A stretch of 28,457 bases of DNA, taken from the NCBI GenBank assembly GCA_024233435.1, contig JACKPQ010000005.1, positions 1 to 28,457 on the forward strand, written 5' to 3'. The position numbers and the translations under genes were made by a program. The notes below the pieces were generated by a model. The model was not told the DNA's origin. It did no database searches and worked only from the letters and a program-made list of their open reading frames with translations. The stretch comes from Chlamydiales bacterium. GTDB lineage: Bacteria; Chlamydiota; Chlamydiia; Chlamydiales; JACKPQ01. This document shows, piece after piece, positions 6,644 to 13,870 of the stretch (position 1 is the first letter of the stretch; every line of letters begins with the position of its first letter).

Positions 6644-7201
6644 ATGCTTGGTATTTTTCTCGATACAGAGACCTCTGGTCTCAATCCTCGGAACCAACAC
6701 ATTCTTGAGATTGCTTTTCGCATTCTCAATATGCGCACTGGCAAAGAAATCGCCAGCTACCAATCAGTTGTGCGCCAAAGCGATGAAATTTGGCAGGCTG
6801 CCAATCCAGAGAGCCTCAAGATTAATGGCTTTACTCAAGAGAAACTCTCATCGGGCCAACCTCCTGATGAAGTCGCAGAGCAAATCATAAACCTGTTCAA
6901 AGCCCACGCCATCTACCGAGGCAAAGCTGTCTACATCTGCCAAAACCCTTCTTTTGACCGCGCCTTTTTCTCCCAGCTTATCGATATTGATATCCAAGAA
7001 AAGCTCGGCTGGCCCTACCACTGGCTAGACCTTGCCTCGATGCATTGGGCCAAATCCCCCGCTCCTTGGAAAACCGGCCTTTCAAAAGACACCCTTGCTG
7101 AGCTCTACGGCCTTCCCCCTGAAGCCAAGCCCCACACAGCAATAAATGGTGTCGATCATCTTTTAGCCTGCTACAAAGCAATCGTCGGCTTTCAAAAATA
7201 A
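6644..7201 (+). CDS. DnaQ-like 3'-5' exonuclease (DEDDh family)
   Basis: The 185-residue protein is a single exonuclease domain. Exo I is FLDTETSGL (D7, E9), the Exo II region is around CQNPSFDRAFF, and Exo III has the DEDDh form PHTAINGVDHLL with the catalytic His and Asp. This resembles the proofreading epsilon subunit, RNase T and oligoribonuclease; I cannot tell which substrate it uses. The segment WPYHWLDLASMHWAK resembles the region after Exo II in small stand-alone exonucleases. An upstream in-frame extension to 6584 would overlap dps, so ATG 6644 is chosen; it sits 7 bases after TATAAA. It is divergent from dps with a 46-base gap. Confidence 0.87.
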   Translation: MLGIFLDTETSGLNPRNQHILEIAFRILNMRTGKEIASYQSVVRQSDEIWQAANPESLKINGFTQEKLSSGQPPDEVAEQIINLFKAHAIYRGKAVYICQNPSFDRAFFSQLIDIDIQEKLGWPYHWLDLASMHWAKSPAPWKTGLSKDTLAELYGLPPEAKPHTAINGVDHLLACYKAIVGFQK

Positions 7202-7223
7202 ATTAATACTTGCATTAATTTAT
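7198..7223. repeat. Perfect 10-bp inverted repeat over a -35 box
   Basis: ATAAATTAAT and ATTAATTTAT (7198-7207 and 7214-7223) form perfect arms around a 6-base centre. The second arm begins inside the -35 TTGCAT of the next promoter. The arms contain only A and T and no T tract follows, so an operator is more likely than a terminator. Confidence 0.6.
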
Positions 7224-7239
7224 AAATACTATATATAAT
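7210..7239 (+). promoter_or_regulatory. Promoter of the PARG-like gene
   Basis: TTGCAT (7210-7215), an 18-base spacer and TATAAT (7234-7239). It gives a leader of about 23 bases that contains AGGAG (7254-7258), 10 bases before the ATG at 7269. This gene therefore has a normal leader, unlike many others here. Confidence 0.6.
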
Positions 7240-7268
7240 ATTGAGCAATTACCAGGAGAAATATAGTT

Positions 7269-8420
7269 ATGATATCATCGTGCCTCAATCAAGCAAGCTT
7301 ATCCCTCTGTAACAATAAAGTGATAAGCGCAACGGGCATTTCTTTACTAGCTTCTGTAGCCGTGCTAATAGGGTATCAGACTCATCGTGAATACCGCTTT
7401 TTTCAAGACCATGAATTTGCCTCGTTAAATAAGTCTGGCATCTCTCAAGATGATTATATTGCTGACACTTCATGGAAAAGTTTGCCCAGATGTATTGCTT
7501 TATCTAGCGGATTTAGCGAGCTTGGAAAACATTTAGGTCTTTATATTTTTTCAAGTCGGATCATACGGCTTGCTCTTGGAATTTTATCTTTGATCAGCCA
7601 TCGCTGCGCCAAAACATCTAAGACTGCCAAAATGAAATATGAAAACGCCCTCTATCGCGCTTATTTACGAGGCGATCAATCAATATCCAAAGCATCCATT
7701 TATCCTAGAACAATATCACATGATAATTCGCATCGAACTGTTTCTGATAATCCCCCCATTGATGCTGCCAAAGTAAAAGTCAAAATCGAAGCATGCAGTG
7801 TTATGGAGTGTTATTTTGGTATCTACCAAGAAAAAAAAGCTCCCAAAATTGCAATCGTTATCAGCACAGCAAATTCCTCTGGCCGTGCTTGGGAACCCAT
7901 CGACTCTCAAGAAGAAGAGATCTCTGACTTTTTTCCCGATATGGCCTTGAGCTCTGAAATGACACCTCAAAGAGACAACTCATTGAAGGTAATTGAAACC
8001 GGCACATTTAGCTTAAGAAGAAATGAAGACGGATCGTTTGCGTACTATAACGACGCTAACGCACTTAAAACCAAAATTATGGCCTTGAACGCCATTGACC
8101 TGAGCAAACAGGCCAATAAAAATTACAAACGCCCATACTCCAACACATTAAATGAAAATGGGATTGAGTTAACTCTAAAAAAAATGATGAACGCCTTATT
8201 GCAAGCAGACGGAAATGAATTTTTAATTTTAACTGATCTTGGATGCGGTCCGTTGCAAACTAATCTCAAACAGATTGCTGAGCTGTGGAAAATAGCAATT
8301 TCTCAATATTTAAATACATATCCAAAAGCTTCTTTTAGAGACAATATTACGTTAACGATTCCCGTCAAGAATCCCGAAAAAGATCCAACTTTCCAAGCCA
8401 TTTACAAGATGTTCGAATAG
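7269..8420 (+). CDS. Putative effector: membrane segments plus degenerate PARG-like domain
   Basis: The N-terminal third of this 383-residue protein has two hydrophobic stretches (about 17-36 and 88-110). The rest resembles microbial-type poly(ADP-ribose) glycohydrolase (TIGR02452/DUF2263): IAIVISTANSSGRAW (195-209) stands where the family has an FAsAxNPGGG loop, followed at the right distance by QEE (214-216), the catalytic double glutamate, then a late LTDLGCGPLQTNLKQIAELW (321-340) that matches the family's GAxGCGxFxN..xVA. The triple glycine is reduced to SSG, so activity is uncertain. The membrane segments suggest insertion in the inclusion or another membrane after type III secretion; this is inference. 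The gene has its own promoter and an AGGAG ribosome site. Confidence 0.5.
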   Translation: MISSCLNQASLSLCNNKVISATGISLLASVAVLIGYQTHREYRFFQDHEFASLNKSGISQDDYIADTSWKSLPRCIALSSGFSELGKHLGLYIFSSRIIRLALGILSLISHRCAKTSKTAKMKYENALYRAYLRGDQSISKASIYPRTISHDNSHRTVSDNPPIDAAKVKVKIEACSVMECYFGIYQEKKAPKIAIVISTANSSGRAWEPIDSQEEEISDFFPDMALSSEMTPQRDNSLKVIETGTFSLRRNEDGSFAYYNDANALKTKIMALNAIDLSKQANKNYKRPYSNTLNENGIELTLKKMMNALLQADGNEFLILTDLGCGPLQTNLKQIAELWKIAISQYLNTYPKASFRDNITLTIPVKNPEKDPTFQAIYKMFE

Positions 8421-8504
8421 TCGAGCGGCTCAAATGAATAAGAATGCTGTGAAGAATAATCGGTCGGATAAGTCAACACCCCTAGCTCAATATGTCCAAT
8501 TTTG

Positions 8505-8534
8505 TTGAAAAAAATCGTTAAATAGTGCTAAAAT
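8505..8534 (+). promoter_or_regulatory. Promoter of the EEP-family gene
   Basis: TTGAAA (8505-8510), an 18-base spacer and TAAAAT (8529-8534) with TGC before it (extended -10). A strong AGGGGG (8549-8554) lies 8 bases before the ATG at 8563. Confidence 0.55.
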
Positions 8535-8562
8535 CAAACCTATTCAACAGGGGGTATCCTAT

Positions 8563-9765
8563 ATGAATTTAACCATTGCAACATTTAACACAGGAACTGC
8601 TCGCGATCGAGAGTCATTGTTAAACTATCATGCTAATAATTCGCCTGTTGCAGCCAGTAAAGCTTCAGCATCCGCTTTAGATAATCTACTAAATCAGAGA
8701 AGTGTATATGAATTAACTCCCAAAGAGCGAGATGCCCTACATAAACATTTTGACACTTGTGGCCAGAAGTTGTTTAAGTATCTTGAAGATCAGGGGGTCG
8801 AGCTCTTTTGTCTGCAAGAATATTGCCATTTGAAGGGTTCACCCAGACGCTGGTTTGATGAGACAAAGTTTGATTGGATATCAGGCTTAGGAGGAACCGC
8901 AATTGGGTGGAAAAAAGAAACTTTCGCCCTGCTCGAAAAAGAAATGTCTCCACTTAATTGGCGCACAAAAATGGCTGAGGGGATTGCCAGATTTGCGCAT
9001 GTTGATCTTGTGCGGTTATCAGACGGTCTAGTTATCAACCTTGGGACGCTACATATCTATGGATACAGCATTGAAGATTATGAACAAGATAAAGATTCCA
9101 ACGCACAAAACAAGAAGCTTGTAAAGCGGTGCAAAAATTTAGCCTCTAGCTTTTTCTCAACTTTAACTTATAAAAATGCACCAGGATCGGTTGACCTAAC
9201 GATCATCGGCTCAGATACCAATACTTTTCCCTTTAAGCGCAAAAAGGCAAACAACCCTGCTTTTGAAGGTTTTCATAATCTATTTATAAATGAAGGCTTT
9301 ACATACGATAAGCCAGATCCTGAAAATCCACGTATAACTAACTTCTATTTCAGTGAAGCCATACCTGACAAGCGCGAGCTAGACTACATTTTTGTAAGGG
9401 GATCTGACCCCATTCAAAATATCCAACATAAACGCATGCAACTCCTAGGCACTGATGAGGTCTGCGTTGATCCTACAAGTCCTCACGCTATCAGTGATCA
9501 TGCCCCCGTTGTAGAAACTATTAGCTTCACAAAAACCCTTTCCAAGCTTGAACGTTTACTAAATTGGATCAGTTGCAAGTTTTTCAGTGAGTATTCACGG
9601 GCTCCGTTAAAAATTGAACGTGAATGTATAATCAGCCAGAACGTCAATGATCAATTTGGGTATAACTGCGTTTATGGAAAATTTGCAGTTGTTGCTGAAC
9701 CCACATATTGGAAAGTTATAAAAGATTGCATGCTGGCTATTTTCCGAAAGCTTTATTTGGCTTAA
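8563..9765 (+). CDS. Endonuclease/exonuclease/phosphatase (EEP) family protein
   Basis: The first 320 residues follow the DNase I-like EEP fold in order: TIATFNTGT (N9), FCLQEY with metal-binding E86, NLGTLHIYG with H164 in the middle-histidine place, IIGSDTNTF (D218, N220), LDYIF (D274) and AISDHAPV (D312, H313). All catalytic positions appear intact, so it is probably an active nuclease or phosphodiesterase; inositol phosphates or sphingomyelin are other known substrates of the fold. About 80 further residues (323-400) match nothing I know and contain WISCKFF and a hydrophobic end. No signal peptide is visible. It neighbours the PARG-like gene, has a strong AGGGGG, and may be a secreted effector, though a housekeeping role is possible. 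Confidence 0.75.
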   Translation: MNLTIATFNTGTARDRESLLNYHANNSPVAASKASASALDNLLNQRSVYELTPKERDALHKHFDTCGQKLFKYLEDQGVELFCLQEYCHLKGSPRRWFDETKFDWISGLGGTAIGWKKETFALLEKEMSPLNWRTKMAEGIARFAHVDLVRLSDGLVINLGTLHIYGYSIEDYEQDKDSNAQNKKLVKRCKNLASSFFSTLTYKNAPGSVDLTIIGSDTNTFPFKRKKANNPAFEGFHNLFINEGFTYDKPDPENPRITNFYFSEAIPDKRELDYIFVRGSDPIQNIQHKRMQLLGTDEVCVDPTSPHAISDHAPVVETISFTKTLSKLERLLNWISCKFFSEYSRAPLKIERECIISQNVNDQFGYNCVYGKFAVVAEPTYWKVIKDCMLAIFRKLYLA

Positions 9766-9778
9766 GCTTATACGGGCT

Positions 9779-10789
9779 TTAAAACAGTTTCGTATAAGAA
9801 AGGACGAGCGAAATAAAGTTGGAAGAGTTACGGCCTGTTAGCGGTAGCCAGAAACCACCAATGAAGCCCCCTGTATCATCAGGATTGTACTCAATAGCAG
9901 GGGCTATGGATAGATTATCAGACGATGGACCGCCAGTGACTGCAGGCGCGCCATCAAGGGTCCCACGAGTGCCGGAAAATGTGCTTTTTTGAGAATAGGT
10001 GTAGGCCAAATCTGTTGCAAAAACCCATTTTTCTGTGAGGCTGATTTCGATACCGTAATCAACATTGAGCGTTTGACCCACATCAACGCGCCCGCGCGTT
10101 CCGTGACCGCCGCCGTAGGCATTAAAACCGCTGACATGGGCATCAGTATTCGGGATCACATATTGCGTGGAAAGGCGCATGCGAATGGGATGCAGGGCCT
10201 CCCACCAAAAAAGCTTGCTGATATTAAAGCCAATCGTTGTTGCATAAATGCCTGCTCCAGTTGATTGAACCGATGCTTTGGCTTCAGTCAAGCTATCGTA
10301 ATGACCTGTTGGGTAGTTCTCTCCTATGATCAAGCGCATAGCAGGGATGTACTCTTTTTCTGTCACAAGCTGAAAACCAAATTGGGTCGACGTATCCCCG
10401 AAGTGTTGAGCGCTATGCCCTTCACTCCAGTTAAAAAACCCTTGTGCTATGAGCGTAAAATCTAGCCAAGTTGTAAAACCTGCTTGGAACAAAAATTGAG
10501 GGTTGAGTGTATAGATATTGGGAATGCTATCAGAGCTGCGTGAATTGCTAAACTCTGCATAGGTGATCGTAGAAAATAGGTAGGGTTGTAGATTGACTTT
10601 GCCTTTGGGGACGTTTGTAGCCGAACCTGTGATCAGCGGACCTGTATACCAAGGGATGAACATTTCTTGGGCTGTTTGAAAGTCCCGCTGGGCTGTAACA
10701 AGCTCTTGAGCGATCTGCTCACGAGAAACCTCTTGAGCTCCAAGGGCGCTACATAAAGCTAAAAAATATAAAACTTTTTGCAATTTCAT
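9779..10789 (-). CDS. Outer-membrane beta-barrel protein
   Basis: The 336-residue protein begins with a signal peptide (MKLQKVLYFLALCSALGA, cut near residue 18), followed by a short helical stretch rich in Gln and Glu (19-42). The rest has alternating aromatic and polar strands, for example FLFQAGFTTWLDFTLIAQGF and LSIAPAIEYN, and ends ISLVLSYTKLF with a terminal phenylalanine, the usual recognition mark for BAM assembly. Its pattern resembles the 'MetA-pathway of phenol degradation' channel family (PF13557), but I cannot confirm this. It is convergent with the EEP gene (13-base gap) and divergent from the gene at 10815. The ATG has no Shine-Dalgarno; a TATATC box ends 9 bases upstream. Confidence 0.83.
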   Translation of the reverse strand: MKLQKVLYFLALCSALGAQEVSREQIAQELVTAQRDFQTAQEMFIPWYTGPLITGSATNVPKGKVNLQPYLFSTITYAEFSNSRSSDSIPNIYTLNPQFLFQAGFTTWLDFTLIAQGFFNWSEGHSAQHFGDTSTQFGFQLVTEKEYIPAMRLIIGENYPTGHYDSLTEAKASVQSTGAGIYATTIGFNISKLFWWEALHPIRMRLSTQYVIPNTDAHVSGFNAYGGGHGTRGRVDVGQTLNVDYGIEISLTEKWVFATDLAYTYSQKSTFSGTRGTLDGAPAVTGGPSSDNLSIAPAIEYNPDDTGGFIGGFWLPLTGRNSSNFISLVLSYTKLF

Positions 10790-10806
10790 CTAATTATTGA
10801 TATAGC
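10778..10806 (+). promoter_or_regulatory. Promoter of the small gene at 10815, leaderless layout
   Basis: TTGCAA (10778-10783), a 17-base spacer and TATAGC (10801-10806), with TGA directly before the -10 (extended -10). The ATG begins 8 bases after the -10 and has no Shine-Dalgarno. Confidence 0.5.
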
Positions 10807-10828
10807 AAAAAGATATGGAACCTGTAAA
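10799..10828 (-). promoter_or_regulatory. Possible promoter of the beta-barrel gene
   Basis: Minus strand TTTACA (10828-10823), an 18-base spacer and TATATC (10804-10799). The start codon follows after 9 bases. The -10 overlaps the plus-strand -10 TATAGC (10801-10806). Confidence 0.35.
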
Positions 10829-11126
10829 TCCAAATCAACCACCTTCCTATAATCAGGAATTCAACCAAAGCGTTGAGCTCTTTGCCAAAAGCTTCCAAGG
10901 CTACCAAGAGGCTGGCTTTGATGCTCAGAAACGGCAATATGAAAAAGTCATGAACGAATCACTAACTATTATGAAACAAGCAGCAGGCGCCATGGTTAAC
11001 TCCCATCTGCAGAATCTGCGCAATCAGCTTTCAGACGATTTAGGCAAATACATGCAACATCCAGATGCTTCTACTAAAGCTAAAATCCAAGAAGATATCA
11101 ATCAATTACGCAACTCAAGCCACTGA
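10815..11126 (+). CDS. Small helical protein of unknown function
   Basis: This 103-residue product is not recognised. It has a proline- and asparagine-rich start (NPNQPPSYNQ), then two amphipathic helices separated near KYMQHPDAS. There is no membrane segment or signal peptide. Size and composition would suit a chaperone-like or type III secretion accessory protein, but nothing in the sequence proves that. The gene has its own extended -10 promoter with the ATG 8 bases downstream. It is followed by a 198-base non-coding gap. Confidence 0.65.
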   Translation: MEPVNPNQPPSYNQEFNQSVELFAKSFQGYQEAGFDAQKRQYEKVMNESLTIMKQAAGAMVNSHLQNLRNQLSDDLGKYMQHPDASTKAKIQEDINQLRNSSH

Positions 11127-11253
11127 AAAACCGTTCAATGCTTGGGCTCTCCCATGGAAAGTTGATCCGGAACTGAGGTTATTTAAGCTTTCAGTCTATA
11201 CTTTGAACCCCGGCCAGCCGAAATACGCGCAAGGTATCCGTTTTCTGCTATTT

Positions 11254-11302
11254 GAGTCATTTTTTAAATTGCTAATTTGATAAAAAATTCAAACACTGAC
11301 TC
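11254..11302. repeat. AT-rich imperfect inverted repeat in the 11127-11324 gap
   Basis: GAGTCA (11254-11259) is matched by TGACTC (11297-11302), with AAATT/AATTT and T-run/A-run arms inside around GCT; bulges interrupt the stem. It lies between two convergent genes, where a bidirectional terminator would be useful, but it is poor in G and C. Nothing else is visible in the 198-base gap. Confidence 0.35.
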
Positions 11303-11324
11303 GAAAGTTAAAGCCCAAAATGGC

Positions 11325-12494
11325 TTAATCCAACAAATAACCACCTGAGCGCCAGCTCAGAATATGACCATCCTTGCGCGTTTGATCCTCATTGCCACCA
11401 TATATAAGGATGGATGCACTAGGATCTGTTTGAGCAAGGCGTGACCATTTTGCCAGTCCTGAAAAAAAATCTGAATGCAGCGTTTGTGCAACCTTAATTT
11501 CAACGGGTGTCAATCGCTCTCCTTGCTCAATGATGCAATCCACTTCGTCCCCCGTCTTGTCCCTCCAAAAAAAGCAATTTGGAAGCCGACCCTGGTTAAA
11601 ACGTTGCTTTTGCAAATCGGCTAGGATCATTGATTCAAATAAGTGACCTCTCAAATGATGCAAATCTAATTCTTTTGCTGACTGAATTTCTAAAAGATGA
11701 GAAGCTAAACCGACATCATAAAAATACAGTTTAGGGCTTTTAACAAGTCTCTTACGAAAGTTTTTATGATGGGGTCTGAGCAAAAAGAGAACATAGCTAG
11801 CTTCTAGAATCGACAACCAAGCATTAACCGTACCGACGCTAACACCGCAGTCATTGCTTAGACTGGACACATTGAGCAATTGACCTACCCGCCCAGCACA
11901 TAACTTCATAAACCGCCTGAATAGCGCTAAATCACTTACGTTCTGAACTTGCCTAACATCTCGTTCAACATAAGTTTGGAGATAGCTGGAATACCAATCA
12001 GCTGGATCAACTGTTTGCGCGTGTATTCTAGGGTAAAAACCCTGAAAAAGCATTTGGGACAAATCAGCAGGGAGCAGCTTGTTTGAGTCTAATTCAGCTA
12101 AAGATAATGGTAAAAGCGTTAGTATGGCTATGCGGCCAGCCAAGGTTTGCGAAACTTGTTGGCTAATCATCAGATTTTGTGAGCCAGTAAGGACAAATTT
12201 TCCATGTTGCTTTGAAGCATCGACAATCGTTTGAATATAAGAGAGCAAGCCAGGCGCATGCTGAACTTCGTCAATGATTAAGCCATGTTCGTTTTCAAAA
12301 GTTTTTAAAAATCCTTTGGGGTCGTGCATGGCAAAATCCCTCTTATCTAAATCTTCGAGAGAGACATATGCATGCTTCCGAAAAACATCCTGAACTAAGG
12401 TTGTTTTTCCTGATTGTCTTGGGCCTAGTACAGCAATCACAGGAAATTGACCTGCTAGAGCCTGTATTTTTTTTGCTAACTTTCTTTTAATCAT
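11325..12494 (-). CDS. AAA ATPase with C-terminal DUF4143 domain
   Basis: A 389-residue member of the widespread AAA_14/DUF4143 family. The N-terminal ATPase has Walker A GPRQSGKTT (24-32), Walker B GLIIDEVQ (71-78) and a sensor-like VLTGSQN. A winged-helix-like middle is followed by the DUF4143 part with a PD-(D/E)xK-like core, FFWRDKTGDEVDCII then PVEIK. The cellular role of this family is not established; the genes are often gained and lost in bacteria. The ATG at 12494 (MIKRKLAKK, the usual family start) is preferred to the in-frame ATG at 12533, because a 12-bp inverted repeat lies between them. It is isolated between unrelated genes, which fits acquisition by transfer. Confidence 0.87.
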   Translation of the reverse strand: MIKRKLAKKIQALAGQFPVIAVLGPRQSGKTTLVQDVFRKHAYVSLEDLDKRDFAMHDPKGFLKTFENEHGLIIDEVQHAPGLLSYIQTIVDASKQHGKFVLTGSQNLMISQQVSQTLAGRIAILTLLPLSLAELDSNKLLPADLSQMLFQGFYPRIHAQTVDPADWYSSYLQTYVERDVRQVQNVSDLALFRRFMKLCAGRVGQLLNVSSLSNDCGVSVGTVNAWLSILEASYVLFLLRPHHKNFRKRLVKSPKLYFYDVGLASHLLEIQSAKELDLHHLRGHLFESMILADLQKQRFNQGRLPNCFFWRDKTGDEVDCIIEQGERLTPVEIKVAQTLHSDFFSGLAKWSRLAQTDPSASILIYGGNEDQTRKDGHILSWRSGGYLLD

Positions 12495-12535
12495 ATATGG
12501 ACAAATATACATTCGAAATGAAGATTTGTCCATAT
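12495..12535. repeat. 12-bp inverted repeat directly upstream of the AAA ATPase start
   Basis: ATATGGACAAAT (12495-12506) and ATTTGTCCATAT (12524-12535) are perfect inverted copies 17 bases apart. The repeat ends exactly where the ATPase ATG (12494) begins. It may be an operator for autoregulation, or an mRNA hairpin that hides the start. Confidence 0.7.
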
Positions 12536-12638
12536 CTATCGTATGTTATTTACTTTTAGTTACTTAAACTTGTATTAATTTGCGGTTTACGATCTAAGCC
12601 CACTAAAAAGGCATGAATTGCCAAGTAATTCTTTATGA

Positions 12639-12668
12639 TTGATTTTGGCAAATGATCTTCCTTACACT
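12639..12668 (+). promoter_or_regulatory. Promoter of the gene at 12675, leaderless layout
   Basis: TTGATT (12639-12644), an 18-base spacer and TACACT (12663-12668). The ATG begins 6 bases later. The same two hexamers with the same 18-base spacing precede the lipoprotein gene at 19840. Confidence 0.45.
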
Positions 12669-12674
12669 ACGCAA

Positions 12675-13028
12675 ATGCCTTCGATATCATCAGTTCCTAC
12701 GGTCACAACTTGGTGCGCACCCCCTGAAATCACCAACCTCATGAATGATTTATGGAAAACAGAAGAGTTAGCTGAGTCTATTATAGACTGCCTTCACTCT
12801 CCAATGCCAATGATAGAAGCTTCCGATTTACTCAACATGGAGGGAGAATGCCTTATGGATCTTGATATTTTAGAGGGCCGTATTAAACATCTCTTGCCAA
12901 GATACCTAGAAGAAAGTGAATTTCTCATGTGCCTTCAGCGCATAATCTATGTAACAACATCTGCTGTTTTAAGCTGCGTCAGTATGACACCGATGGATGA
13001 TTACTCGCCCCAGCGCATTGGGCGTTAA
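12675..13028 (+). CDS. Small protein of unknown function
   Basis: I do not recognise this 117-residue product. It is acidic in the middle (ECLMDLDILEGRI), methionine-rich and mostly helical, with a moderately hydrophobic stretch near the end (IIYVTTSAVLSCVSM) that is too weak to call a membrane helix with confidence. An in-frame TTG at 12639 would add 12 residues, but that codon is part of the predicted -35 box, so ATG 12675 is used. There is no Shine-Dalgarno. The end overlaps the convergent holB end by 4 bases. It could be a spurious frame, but the promoter and the absence of a competing frame favour a real gene. Confidence 0.55.
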   Translation: MPSISSVPTVTTWCAPPEITNLMNDLWKTEELAESIIDCLHSPMPMIEASDLLNMEGECLMDLDILEGRIKHLLPRYLEESEFLMCLQRIIYVTTSAVLSCVSMTPMDDYSPQRIGR

Positions 13029-13870
13029 GTTAATGCGGATAGCTTGATGCCGCGATGGGTGGCCTCTAAGGCATCGGCTAGCTTTAAGTGGAGAGACTCT
13101 AGTGATGGCAAAGGGCGGCTGACGTGGGCTTTTAGTCGATCTAAATGCTCTTTATAGAAGAGCTGGGAAGGATTTGCGCCTGCTGCAAGCAGATGGCGAT
13201 CACGGTACCAGTATTGAAGTAAGGGCAGCAGCTCTTCAGCATCCCCTGTTAAAGGTTTGTTGTTTTCAAGATAATCAAAGATAGGCTCAAGGTTAAGATC
13301 ACCGGAAAGGAGTTTTTCTGCTCGGGAGAGAGAACCTTGTGAAAGTGTGATAAGGGCATCAAGATTTTGGCTTGCATTACGCTGAGTAAAGAAGGCGTGC
13401 AAATCGTCTCGCTTGAGGGGCTGGAATGGCAAGACTTGGCAGCGAGAGCGAATTGTTGGGAGCAGCCGGTCGGAATGCGAAGATGTGAGGATGAGATGAG
13501 CGTAAGTAGGGGGCTCTTCTAGGGTCTTTAAAAGTGCGTTTGCAGCATAGGGAAGCATGCGATCGGCTGAATCGATGATGACAATTGTAATGGGTGCTTC
13601 GTATGGTGGTATCGCTAAGCGCTGGATGAGATTGCGAATATTCTCGATGGGGTGCATTTGGGATTTGCCTTCAGGCTCAAGGAGAATCAAATCAGGATGG
13701 CCTGCACGACCAAGGCGAGCTTGTGCAAATGCTTTGGCAAATGTTGCTTTACCAACGCCAGCTGGGCCTGAAAAGAGCATTGCGCTCGGCAAAGAGCTCA
13801 TCTGCTGCAAATGATTTTTAACGGCTTGGTTGCCCAGCAGTGTATTTAGAAAGGATGGCGCTTGCGTCAT
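13025..13870 (-). CDS. holB: DNA polymerase III clamp-loader delta' subunit
   Basis: The protein belongs to the clamp-loader AAA+ family that opens the sliding clamp. Visible are the P-loop GPAGVGKATFA (35-45, Ala in the usual Ser/Thr place), the Walker B-like IVIIDSADRM, NALLKTLEEPP and the SRC motif IRSRCQ, all typical of delta' and gamma/tau. The cysteine zinc module normally found before HPDL is missing: the sequence goes from FAQARLGRA straight to GHPDL. At 280 residues it has only a short C-terminal domain. ATG 13870 is chosen because GAGG lies 6 bases upstream; the in-frame ATG at 13900 would have none. It overlaps tmk by 53 bases and is the last gene of the replication operon. Confidence 0.88.
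   Translation of the reverse strand: MTQAPSFLNTLLGNQAVKNHLQQMSSLPSAMLFSGPAGVGKATFAKAFAQARLGRAGHPDLILLEPEGKSQMHPIENIRNLIQRLAIPPYEAPITIVIIDSADRMLPYAANALLKTLEEPPTYAHLILTSSHSDRLLPTIRSRCQVLPFQPLKRDDLHAFFTQRNASQNLDALITLSQGSLSRAEKLLSGDLNLEPIFDYLENNKPLTGDAEELLPLLQYWYRDRHLLAAGANPSQLFYKEHLDRLKAHVSRPLPSLESLHLKLADALEATHRGIKLSALT

Noticed and set aside
6668..6682. Perfect palindrome GAGACC-TCT-GGTCTC
   Set aside because: It codes for the conserved exonuclease motif Glu-Thr-Ser-Gly-Leu, so it is probably codon coincidence.
11065..11280. Open frame overlapping the small helical gene and the following gap
   Set aside because: No ribosome site, no promoter and unusual composition; half of it lies over the gene at 10815.
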